From the NCBI GenBank assembly GCA_001803705.1, contig MHDY01000060.1:1886-8619 (forward strand): a DNA stretch of 6,734 nucleotides, in the 5' to 3' direction. The notes beneath the pieces are model-generated. The model worked only from the letters and a program-made list of their open reading frames with translations, ran no database searches and was not told where the DNA came from. This document shows, piece after piece, positions 1 to 4,815 of the stretch. The DNA is from Nitrospirae bacterium GWC2_56_14. GTDB lineage: Bacteria > Nitrospirota > UBA9217. Made by a program: the position numbers and the translations under genes. Numbering within the stretch: the first letter of the stretch is position 1; each line of letters begins with the position of its first letter.

Positions 1-41
1 GACCTCCTTAGATTACTTTGTATACGTACCAAGTCAAAGTA

Positions 42-298
42 TTATCCGCAGATTACGCGGATTACGCTGATTAACGTCTGATACTTGTTAGTCATGCAAA
101 AAGTCTCCGCTGCTGTCATTGCGAGGAGCGACGCGGCAATCTCGGTTTTTCAGACAGCAATGAACTTCGAGATTGCTTCGCCTTCGGCTCGCAATGACGG
201 CGAGGGACCTTGCAAGGACGGCTGTTTCGATTAATTACGAATGCATCACTACTTATCGTTTTTTAAAATCTGCGGCCATCTGCGAAATCTGCGGATAA
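42..298. repeat. Nested inverted-repeat region, gene-free
   Basis: No credible gene lies in 1-311; this stretch is built from repeats. The outer arms are a perfect 13-bp inverted match, ttatccgcagatt at 42-54 and aatctgcggataa at 286-298. Each arm extends inward as a degenerate tandem array of about 9-10 bp units: gattacgcg/gattacgct at 51-72, and atctgcg-type units three times at 268-296. A second, longer inverted repeat (115-198) sits inside. Motifs of both kinds recur in intergenic regions of many environmental bacteria, as I remember them. Whether the arrangement is one non-autonomous element or two unrelated repeats side by side cannot be told from this copy. Confidence 0.6.
115..198. 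repeat. REP/MITE-like palindromic repeat
   Basis: The left arm (115-144) begins gtcattgcgag and ends gcaatctcg. The right arm (168-198) is its approximate reverse complement, beginning cgagattgc and ending ctcgcaatgac. The outer 11 bp and inner 9 bp of the arms pair perfectly, and the middle differs by a few bases and one indel. About 23 nt separate the arms, so the transcript could fold into a long hairpin. No open reading frame lies within it. The tcattgcgag...gcaatctc pattern is a repeat I recognise from many environmental genomes. It may be a REP-like or miniature transposable sequence, but no transposase is present here. Confidence 0.7.
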
Positions 299-311
299 GA
301 ACTTCTTCTGT

Positions 312-890
312 TCACATCTTTTCGACAACCAGCACGCTCCCGTTCACTTCCAGTACCCTGATCCGCTCGCCGGTCTTGATCTCCGCTCCGTCCTTTGCCA
401 CGGCCTCGAATTCGCGGGGCCTGCCTTGCAGCGTGACCTGCACCTTGCCCGTCCCTTCTGCGCGGATCGTGAGATAGACAGTTCCCTGTTCCCCGACGGC
501 GCATGCATTGTCCATGGTGCCGCTGCACTGGAGCTTCTTGACCGACGTAAAGAGCCTGCCGATGAGCCAGACCGTTCCGAGCCCGGCGGCAAGCGCGCTT
601 GCCAGGGCTACGCCGCCGCTGGCGTGGCTTTCGCGCAGCATGGCGAAACCGACCAGACCGAACATCATGAAGAACGCGGTCAGCCCCTGGAGCGTCAGCA
701 GCTTGAAGCTGACGTCGGCGTCAACGTGGTCCACGTCGGCATGACCCACCTGGAGGTCAGTGTCCGCGTCAGTGTCGCTGCCTCCGAAGAGCTGAACCGC
801 AAACCTGACGATGAACAGTCCCCCGCCGATAACAGCACAAATAATGAAAAAGAGCTCAAGACCGCTGAATTCCGTGCCTGTACCGCTCAT
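312..890 (-). CDS. NfeD-family membrane protein with C-terminal OB-fold
   Basis: A 192-residue protein of the short NfeD/YuaF type. In this family a membrane-anchored OB-fold domain works with flotillin/SPFH proteins in membrane organisation; the molecular activity is not well defined. Hydrophobic segments lie at about 11-35, 64-86 and 92-114. The first two are joined by an Asp/His-rich linker (39-60, with repeated DAD/DVD motifs). Residues 130-191 show the NfeD OB-fold pattern: GEQGTV, alternating beta strands, an FEAVA strand, then GERIRVLEVNGSVLVVE. The ATG is supported by GGAGG eight bases upstream. No protease domain is present, so this is not the long NfeD form. A flotillin gene would be expected nearby but none lies in the window; it could lie beyond position 1. 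Its promoter appears to be its own, and no convincing terminator follows the stop. The family call is fairly sure; its partner is unknown. Confidence 0.82.
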   Translation of the reverse strand: MSGTGTEFSGLELFFIICAVIGGGLFIVRFAVQLFGGSDTDADTDLQVGHADVDHVDADVSFKLLTLQGLTAFFMMFGLVGFAMLRESHASGGVALASALAAGLGTVWLIGRLFTSVKKLQCSGTMDNACAVGEQGTVYLTIRAEGTGKVQVTLQGRPREFEAVAKDGAEIKTGERIRVLEVNGSVLVVEKM

Positions 891-960
891 AGCATTCGCC
901 TCCGTTGTACTGATGCCGGTATTTGTTTATTTTGTAAATAGTATGCGTAAAACTATGAAA

Positions 961-989
961 AGAGTATGTGAATAGACATTTGTTGTCAA
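961..989 (-). promoter_or_regulatory. Predicted sigma70 promoter of the NfeD gene
   Basis: On the minus strand a perfect -35 TTGACA (984-989) is followed by a 17-nt spacer and a weaker -10 TACTCT (961-966). This predicts a start near 954 and an untranslated leader of about 64 nt before the ATG at 890. The A/T-rich leader fits a promoter region. Confidence 0.5.
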
Positions 990-994
990 GGAAA

Positions 995-1039
995 TACAGG
1001 GGTCAAGGGCTGGGTTCGGGGTGCAGGGTACAGGGGTCA
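995..1039. repeat. Short direct repeat in a G-rich spacer
   Basis: The 11-mer tacaggggtca occurs at 995-1005 and again at 1029-1039, within a G-rich stretch containing further gggt/gcaggg motifs. It lies between the NfeD promoter and the terminator of the DUF481 operon. No coding potential is evident. It looks like simple dispersed intergenic repeat DNA. Confidence 0.4.
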
Positions 1040-1073
1040 GGAAAGACCTGAACAGTGCGGCGATCATGGCGGC

Positions 1074-1102
1074 AAAAAAAACGCGCTGAACGTTCCAGCG
1101 CG
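1074..1102 (-). terminator. Rho-independent terminator of the secreted-protein operon
   Basis: On the minus strand the stem CGCGCTG (1096-1102) pairs perfectly with CAGCGCG (1082-1088) around a 7-nt loop. A run of eight T follows directly (1074-1081). It lies about 50 bases past the DUF481 stop codon. The hairpin and the sequence beyond the T-run are shared with the terminator at 3757-3781. Confidence 0.88.
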
Positions 1103-1153
1103 CGCTTCATCCTTTTCTCATTTCCGGCACAGAGCTTTATTCGCGTCTGCTGT

Positions 1154-2044
1154 TTACATTCCAGCCGGGGCGTTGCCCCATAACAGCGAAAAATGCAGCA
1201 GATAATCTCTCCTCTCGAAATGCTGAACCGGCTTCTTATCAAACTTCGCGGTGAATGTGGCCTGAAACGCCACGGTTTGGGATATTCTGAAATTGAGGTC
1301 GCTCTCCCATTGCAGGCGGATATCCTCGTCATCGCTCATGTTTCTGTCAAACTGCAGGCTGCTGGCTGCTCCCGCATTGGGGGAGAGCTTCTGCCTCAGC
1401 TGTGTCTCGGCGTGAAAGGCGTGAAATTTGTCTCTCTCACCCTGCGTTGTCCTCTCTTGCGTCCGGCTGACCCCGGCAACAACCGTCAAGTTCGTCGAGT
1501 CGGTTTTCATGAAACGCATTCCCAGGCCCGGGCCCCCCAATGCCCTCCATCGCACCCCGGCGTTCTTATCTGTCTCGATTTTCAGATGCATTGCTGGGAA
1601 AAAAGTCTTGTCCGGGAAAAAATAGCCTAACAGATCAAGCTCTCCCTTTTCAGTGATCCGCTTTTTCGTGTCCGGCTCCTGAAGGCCCGCATCTCCCCCG
1701 TCTCCGTCATCTCCCGCAATGGCTCCCCTGATGACGGAAAAATCAAAATCCGTCATGCTTTCGAGGCGTGGAGAGTTCTGGTTCACTTTTGCCCCTCCAT
1801 GGATCGAGGACAGGTCCGAGTTTCCCGAGGCAAAGGAGAGTCCCAGCGACAGAGAAGAGGAGGTTCGATCCCGGTCATCCTGGCCGGTCATGACAGATCC
1901 GAGCCCCAGATAATCGGAGTTGTCCTCCTCCTCTTCTTCTTCGGCCGGGGCAAACGTGGGAAAACCGAAGATCAGCACAAGCAGCAGCGTCGTGACAAAA
2001 ACGCGTGCTCTCCGCGATGTTGCCCTGTCAATGGCTAGTGACAA
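1154..2044 (-). CDS. DUF481 (YdiY-like) outer-membrane beta-barrel protein
   Basis: A protein of about 296 residues with a Sec signal peptide (basic RRAR, hydrophobic core, cut near APA) followed by a run of Glu. The rest follows the DUF481 pattern, the family of the E. coli putative salt-induced outer-membrane protein YdiY. It has SLSLGLSFASGNSD near the mature N-terminus, GGPGLGMRF in the middle, and alternating hydrophobic strands to the end, including KKPV and RRDYLLHFSLLWG. The family function is poorly known. Residues 114-120 form an acidic Asp/Gly loop. The in-frame GTG at 2050 has GGGAG only 2 nt away, whereas the TTG at 2042-2044 has it at 8 nt, so TTG is my preferred start. The gene begins inside the end of small Cys-rich protein B (10-nt overlap), implying translational coupling. 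It is last in the operon and is followed by a strong terminator. Confidence 0.85.
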   Translation of the reverse strand: MSLAIDRATSRRARVFVTTLLLVLIFGFPTFAPAEEEEEEDNSDYLGLGSVMTGQDDRDRTSSSLSLGLSFASGNSDLSSIHGGAKVNQNSPRLESMTDFDFSVIRGAIAGDDGDGGDAGLQEPDTKKRITEKGELDLLGYFFPDKTFFPAMHLKIETDKNAGVRWRALGGPGLGMRFMKTDSTNLTVVAGVSRTQERTTQGERDKFHAFHAETQLRQKLSPNAGAASSLQFDRNMSDDEDIRLQWESDLNFRISQTVAFQATFTAKFDKKPVQHFERRDYLLHFSLLWGNAPAGM

Positions 2045-2415
2045 GAACACAACTCCCGGCCGGACGACTTCACGCTGCCATCCGCGTTATATATGACGTA
2101 ACATTCCTTTCCGCAATAGGAGACCCATCCATGGCCGGGCACACGATATTCGCCGCCGCATTTTGACGGGGTGTAGCATTTACCGACAGGCCAGTACCCA
2201 TCGTTTACGTTGAAGAGGATCTCGTGGCCTTGGGTACAGGCTTTGTCATGGGGGCCGATATTCCAGGAATGCGCAACGGTATAGCCCTCCCGAGGTTCGT
2301 GATACGTAACATGGATCTCCTCGTTGGTCTTATTGTAGAAGCACATGGCGGAGGAATATCCGGCAAAGCCGAACAGCAGTGCGGCGGTTATAATGATCGT
2401 CCTAACGCTTTTCAT
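2035..2415 (-). CDS. Small secreted Cys-rich protein B
   Basis: A 126-residue protein with a clear signal peptide (MKSVRTIIITAALLFGF..., cut near SSA at residue 23). The mature part of about 103 residues has eight Cys (25, 60, 80, 86, 101, 105, 123, 125), enough for four disulfides after export. I do not recognise the family. It is a paralogue of the protein at 3233-3577: both start their mature part with Cys-x-Tyr-Asn-Lys-Ser/Thr and then share V/I-x-V-T-F/Y, WN-I/L-x-P-x-D, a Cys, HGWV and a C-terminal D/N-x-x-G-x-x-K segment. The ATG has AAGGAGG 6 nt upstream. The start overlaps the end of the EF-hand gene by 14 nt, and its own end overlaps the DUF481 start. A small extracellular or periplasmic binding or structural protein is possible, but this is inference. 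Confidence 0.8.
   Translation of the reverse strand: MKSVRTIIITAALLFGFAGYSSAMCFYNKTNEEIHVTYHEPREGYTVAHSWNIGPHDKACTQGHEILFNVNDGYWPVGKCYTPSKCGGEYRVPGHGWVSYCGKECYVIYNADGSVKSSGRELCSCH
2053..2057 (-). promoter_or_regulatory. Shine-Dalgarno deciding the DUF481 TTG start
   Basis: GGGAG on the minus strand lies 8 nt before TTG (2042-2044) but only 2 nt before the alternative GTG (2048-2050). Both are in frame and differ by two residues. The spacing favours TTG. The site lies inside the coding sequence of the preceding gene. Confidence 0.45.
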
Positions 2416-3178
2416 CTATAGCCTCCTTCGTCCTGGCGGATTCGTAGTTCCCCTCCTCGGCGGTAATCACGAACCTGAGGTATTCATGCAGGTGAACAGC
2501 CCCGTCCTTGTTAAAATCGTACAGGCCGAAATCCCGCGCGGAATGCGCGGAAAATTCAAAAGCATCGACGTTCCCGTCCGCGTTGAGATCGTACGAATTG
2601 TCCGCGGCATTCTTCTTTACGCCGAGCTCACCGGCCGAGAGGGTCCCGTTCTTGTTTGCATCCAGGCCGGAGAAGACCTTGCGTGCGCCATCTACAGCCT
2701 CGCGAAGGTCCACGATGCCGTCCTTGTTCTTGTCCGTCTCTTCGAACTGCTTTTCAGCGAGCTCCGCCGCGGCCTTGACCGCATGGTAGAGCTGATACTC
2801 CTCCGCCGAGGTCCTGGAATCGGCGTCGTGGTCCATGCGCCTCACCTGAGAGACAACGTAGGCGAGAAACTCCTGTTCGTCGACTGCCCCTTTGCCGTCA
2901 AAATCGGCAAGGGATCGTTTTCCGTCCTTGTGCTGCTCCTCGACGATCCATGCGGGTATTTCGTTGCCCTCCAGCTTGCCGTCCCTGTTCGCATCTGCCT
3001 TGCCAAAGAGAACTCCGGCGAGTTTGATCGTTTCGAGCAGATCGAGCATTCCGTCCTTGCCGGCATCGGCAGACGTGAATTCGCTTTTGGAAAGTACAAC
3101 ATCTGCGCTTGCGTACGCAGGCAGCAGCATGCACGATAAAAAAATGATAAGAATATATGCACCCGGCGACCTTCTCAT
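2402..3178 (-). CDS. Exported protein with eight EF-hand calcium-binding loops
   Basis: A 258-residue protein with an N-terminal signal peptide (hydrophobic 8-20, cut near YASA at 25) and little besides EF-hands after it. Twelve-residue loops start at residues 38, 62, 92, 116, 149, 173, 197 and 221. Clear canonical examples are DANRDGKLEGNE, DKNKDGIVDLRE, DLNADGNVDAFE and DFNKDGAVHLHE. All eight keep Asp at position 1 and Glu at 12. Loop 4 (DHDADSRTSAEE) lacks the usual Gly at position 6, and loop 1 has Gly at ligand position 3. No catalytic domain is visible. It is likely a periplasmic or extracellular calcium-binding protein acting as buffer, sensor or scaffold. AGGAGG lies 10 nt before the ATG. 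It is second in the operon, 54 bp after protein A, and overlaps protein B by 14 nt. The family call is firm; the role is unknown. Confidence 0.9.
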   Translation of the reverse strand: MRRSPGAYILIIFLSCMLLPAYASADVVLSKSEFTSADAGKDGMLDLLETIKLAGVLFGKADANRDGKLEGNEIPAWIVEEQHKDGKRSLADFDGKGAVDEQEFLAYVVSQVRRMDHDADSRTSAEEYQLYHAVKAAAELAEKQFEETDKNKDGIVDLREAVDGARKVFSGLDANKNGTLSAGELGVKKNAADNSYDLNADGNVDAFEFSAHSARDFGLYDFNKDGAVHLHEYLRFVITAEEGNYESARTKEAIDEKR

Positions 3179-3232
3179 CTTTGTGTAACCTCCTGTTTCG
3201 TTATAATGGATTGAACGGAGTTACGACGCCTG

Positions 3233-3577
3233 CTACCACCGATCATCGCACCCTTTAAGCTTGCCTTTGTCGTCATAGGAACAGACATCGCTGTTGTTGA
3301 TGTCCACCCATCCGTGGCTCGAAACCTTCCTCATTACGGATGAGGCGGGCGTGGGAGACCAGCTTTTGTACCATACCGTGACATTGCCGCTCGCTCCCGG
3401 ACGGCATTTATGGTCTCCCGGGTCGAGGTTCCAGTTGTTCCAGCAGGAAAGCCCGCAGTTGAATGTAACATTCACATTGTATTTGCTTTTGTTATAAACG
3501 CAGGATGCTTCCGATGGGACTGACGGCAGAAAAATCGTGATGCAGATCAATAAAAACAGAAACCGCAAACTTCTCAC
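3233..3577 (-). CDS. Small secreted Cys-rich protein A
   Basis: A protein of about 114 residues with a signal peptide (RSLRFLFLLICITIFLPSV, cut near SEA). The mature domain of about 90 residues has six Cys (26, 41, 45, 58, 99, 110) and is rich in Trp, Asn and Gly. I do not recognise a named family. It is a diverged paralogue of protein B (2035-2415), sharing CxYNK, VxVTF, WNLxPxDxxC and HGWV. Three in-frame starts exist: GTG 3613, ATG 3583 and GTG 3577. The strong AAGGAGG at 3586-3592 sits 8 nt before GTG 3577 but only 2 nt before ATG 3583, so I prefer GTG 3577; ATG would add two residues. It is first in the operon, about 60 nt after the predicted transcription start. Disulfide-stabilised export is likely; the function is unknown. 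Confidence 0.78.
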   Translation of the reverse strand: MRSLRFLFLLICITIFLPSVPSEASCVYNKSKYNVNVTFNCGLSCWNNWNLDPGDHKCRPGASGNVTVWYKSWSPTPASSVMRKVSSHGWVDINNSDVCSYDDKGKLKGCDDRW

Positions 3578-3585
3578 TGGCATTC

Positions 3586-3592
3586 CCTCCTT
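3586..3592 (-). promoter_or_regulatory. Shine-Dalgarno deciding the GTG start of protein A
   Basis: AAGGAGG on the minus strand is the strongest ribosome-binding site near this gene. It gives 8-nt spacing to GTG at 3575-3577 and 2-nt spacing to ATG at 3581-3583. It also lies inside the longer reading frame that would start at GTG 3613, which argues against that start. Confidence 0.55.
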
Positions 3593-3645
3593 GGATGTTG
3601 CGATTTTGCGCACAAACAGATGAGTCTGTGCGGCAGTTGCGATGA

Positions 3646-3673
3646 AGTGTAGCAGAAATATTCATTCTGTCAA
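3646..3673 (-). promoter_or_regulatory. Predicted sigma70 promoter of the four-gene secreted operon
   Basis: On the minus strand a perfect -35 TTGACA (3668-3673), a 16-nt spacer and -10 TACACT (3646-3651) predict a transcript start near 3639, about 60 nt before the first gene. An imperfect hairpin (gcaca...tgtgc, 3610-3631) falls in the leader just after the predicted start. It could be an operator or a leader structure, but it is weak. Confidence 0.65.
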
Positions 3674-3744
3674 CAAATGCTTGGTTGTGCAAAAAAACAA
3701 TGCTGAAGCGCGGCGTGAACCATGTCTCCCGTCATGGCGGCAAC

Positions 3745-3781
3745 AAAAAAACTAAAAACGCGCTGAATGTTCCAGCGCGTT
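3745..3781 (-). terminator. Rho-independent terminator of the thiamine-binding/zinc-ribbon operon
   Basis: On the minus strand a 9-bp perfect stem, AACGCGCTG (read as 3781 to 3773) with CAGCGCGTT (3765 to 3757), encloses a 7-nt loop. A TTTTT run and then a second T-run (3745-3750) follow. It begins about 29 bases past the zinc-ribbon stop codon. The stem and the sequence after the T-run match the terminator at 1074-1102. Confidence 0.88.
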
Positions 3782-3809
3782 CTCTCTTTTATTCATTAGA
3801 ACAAGGCTT

Positions 3810-4334
3810 CTATACTGCCCGCTCCCAGTCCACGCGGGCCAGTTTGTTATCATGGGAAAAGTGGTACGCCACTTCCCCGTGGAAGGCCTTCTTGATGGCC
3901 TTGCCGAGCCGCTGCGCCAGCCGCTCGTTCGTGGTGTTGATGACAAGGCTCCCGCCGCCATTCTCTTTTATCGACATGACCCGCTCCAGGGGGTTCATTC
4001 CCCGCGCGCGCTCTTCCTCGTTCTTGACAAGATTCAGCAGCTCCTGTTTGTGCGGCAGTACATAGGCGCCCTTGAGCGTCACAATGCCGCCCGGAAGATC
4101 GTCCTGCATCTTGTGGCATGCCGGGCAGACCAGCAGCGTTACGGCCGGGTCCTGCATGACCATGTCGTAGCGTTCGGATGAAAGGGACCATCGTTTGTTG
4201 CTGTACACCGCATGGCACCGCTCGCAGACCGAAACCTTTTTGCTGCCCCCTTTGGGGAGATAGGGGTCCGTGGTGATCGTTTTCTTTTTATAGGATGGCT
4301 TGTAGTTCTTTGCTGTGCTCGCATTCATTTTCAT
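3810..4334 (-). CDS. BCAM0308-like zinc-ribbon protein
   Basis: A 174-residue soluble protein with no signal peptide. After a basic Lys-rich N-terminus (1-33), a treble-clef or zinc-ribbon-type site is formed by CERC (37-40) and CPAC (70-73), followed by HK. The first pair is followed by HAVYSNKRW. The C-terminal part (about 95-174) carries NPLERVM, INTTNERLAQRLGKAIKKA and a closing RVDWER. This layout matches proteins named BCAM0308 family, which share the N-terminal zinc-finger style of NMD3; their function is not established. A nucleic-acid or ribosome-related role is a guess from the zinc ribbon and basic tail. AAGGAGG lies 8 nt before the first ATG, favouring it over the ATG two codons later. 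It follows the thiamine-binding gene by 27 bp and is presumably co-transcribed with it. Confidence 0.78.
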   Translation of the reverse strand: MKMNASTAKNYKPSYKKKTITTDPYLPKGGSKKVSVCERCHAVYSNKRWSLSSERYDMVMQDPAVTLLVCPACHKMQDDLPGGIVTLKGAYVLPHKQELLNLVKNEEERARGMNPLERVMSIKENGGGSLVINTTNERLAQRLGKAIKKAFHGEVAYHFSHDNKLARVDWERAV

Positions 4335-4361
4335 GCTTACCGCCTCCTTCTTGCAATCGAA

Positions 4362-4673
4362 CTATTTCTGCAGCTTGATCCCGAGCTTCTGTTCAACAGA
4401 CTCAAGTTTTTTCTCGATCCGCGCTCCTTCGCCCTTGCGGTCGTCGATCTTGATGCTCGTGACCGCGCGGTCTGCGTCCTTCATCACCTCCTGATGGCAT
4501 TTTTTGATAAGAGTCATGACCTGGTCCCATTCGCCTTCGAGCACGGTCCCCATGGGATTCGCTTTGTAGGAAATGCCGCTCCCGGCAACGATCTTCAGGA
4601 CCCGCGCGACCACGGGGCTGACGCTCACACCCTTTCCCAGCGGCACAACACTGAACTCCGCGAGAATGCTCAT
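4362..4673 (-). CDS. MTH1187-family thiamine-binding protein (DUF77/YqgV type)
   Basis: A 103-residue cytoplasmic protein that matches the MTH1187/YqgV family closely over its full length. Landmarks are the N-terminal strand MSILAEFSVVPLGKG, the SVSPVVA helix start (17-23), NPMGTVLEGEW (39-49), the helix with KKCHQEVM (57-64), IKIDDRKG (74-81) and the charged C-terminal helix. Members form ferredoxin-like oligomers, and some bind thiamine or its pyrimidine part, so a role in thiamine salvage or carrying is the usual suggestion. The start is supported by AAGGAG about 7 nt upstream and by a near-ideal promoter. No thiamine biosynthesis genes or obvious TPP riboswitch appear in the short leader (about 54 nt), so the ligand remains an inference from family membership. 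Confidence 0.9.
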   Translation of the reverse strand: MSILAEFSVVPLGKGVSVSPVVARVLKIVAGSGISYKANPMGTVLEGEWDQVMTLIKKCHQEVMKDADRAVTSIKIDDRKGEGARIEKKLESVEQKLGIKLQK

Positions 4674-4733
4674 ACATTTCTCCTTTTATCAGTTAAACGA
4701 ATTGCGTCGATCCTGCAGAGCAGGCTTGATTAA

Positions 4734-4762
4734 AGTATACCGCTCCCTCCCGGGCATGTAAA
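4734..4762 (-). promoter_or_regulatory. Predicted sigma70 promoter of the MTH1187 operon
   Basis: On the minus strand -35 TTTACA (4757-4762), a 17-nt spacer and -10 TATACT (4734-4739) predict a start near 4727, about 54 nt before the ATG at 4673. Both hexamers differ from consensus by a single base. Confidence 0.7.
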
Positions 4763-4783
4763 GGCGTGCAGGCCGCTGCTTTT

Positions 4784-4799
4784 CGGGCTTGTAAGCCCG
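4784..4799. repeat. Perfect 16-bp palindrome in the divergent spacer
   Basis: cgggcttgtaagcccg reads identically on both strands. It lies between the promoter of the MTH1187 operon and the plsC-like gene. No T-run follows on either strand, so it is not a typical terminator. It could be an operator for a dimeric regulator or chance in GC-rich DNA. Confidence 0.4.
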
Positions 4800-4815
4800 C
4801 GGACCCTGTGCGATA

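Noticed and set aside
42..298. Possible CRISPR array
   Set aside because: The repeats are very short degenerate tandem units and inverted arms, with no regularly spaced identical repeats of 25-40 bp and no cas genes.
426..941. Plus-strand open frame of 171 codons opposite the NfeD gene
   Set aside because: It is antisense to a convincing membrane/OB-fold protein with a good ribosome-binding site. The plus frame has no motif.
1003..1332. Minus-strand frame of 109 codons across the terminator and the DUF481 3' end
   Set aside because: It runs through a strong intrinsic terminator and G-rich repeats and overlaps a well-supported gene in another frame.
2641..2935. Extra EF loop around residues 81-92 of the EF-hand protein
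   Set aside because: The stretch EQHKDGKRSLAD has an EF-like DG centre but an Arg at the hydrophobic position 8, and it shares its last Asp with the better loop at 92-103.
2345..3139. Plus-strand open frame of 264 codons opposite the EF-hand gene
   Set aside because: It is the mirror of the repeated EF-hand codons and shows no recognisable domain, while the minus-strand frame has eight EF loops and a signal peptide.
976..3680. Shared CAACAAATG next to the -35 boxes of the NfeD and secreted-operon promoters
   Set aside because: The match is only 9 bp, sits differently relative to each -35 box, and could arise by chance in A/T-rich promoter DNA.
4673..4727. TPP riboswitch in the leader of the thiamine-binding gene
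   Set aside because: The predicted leader is only about 54 nt, too short for a TPP riboswitch, and no THI-box core motif was seen.
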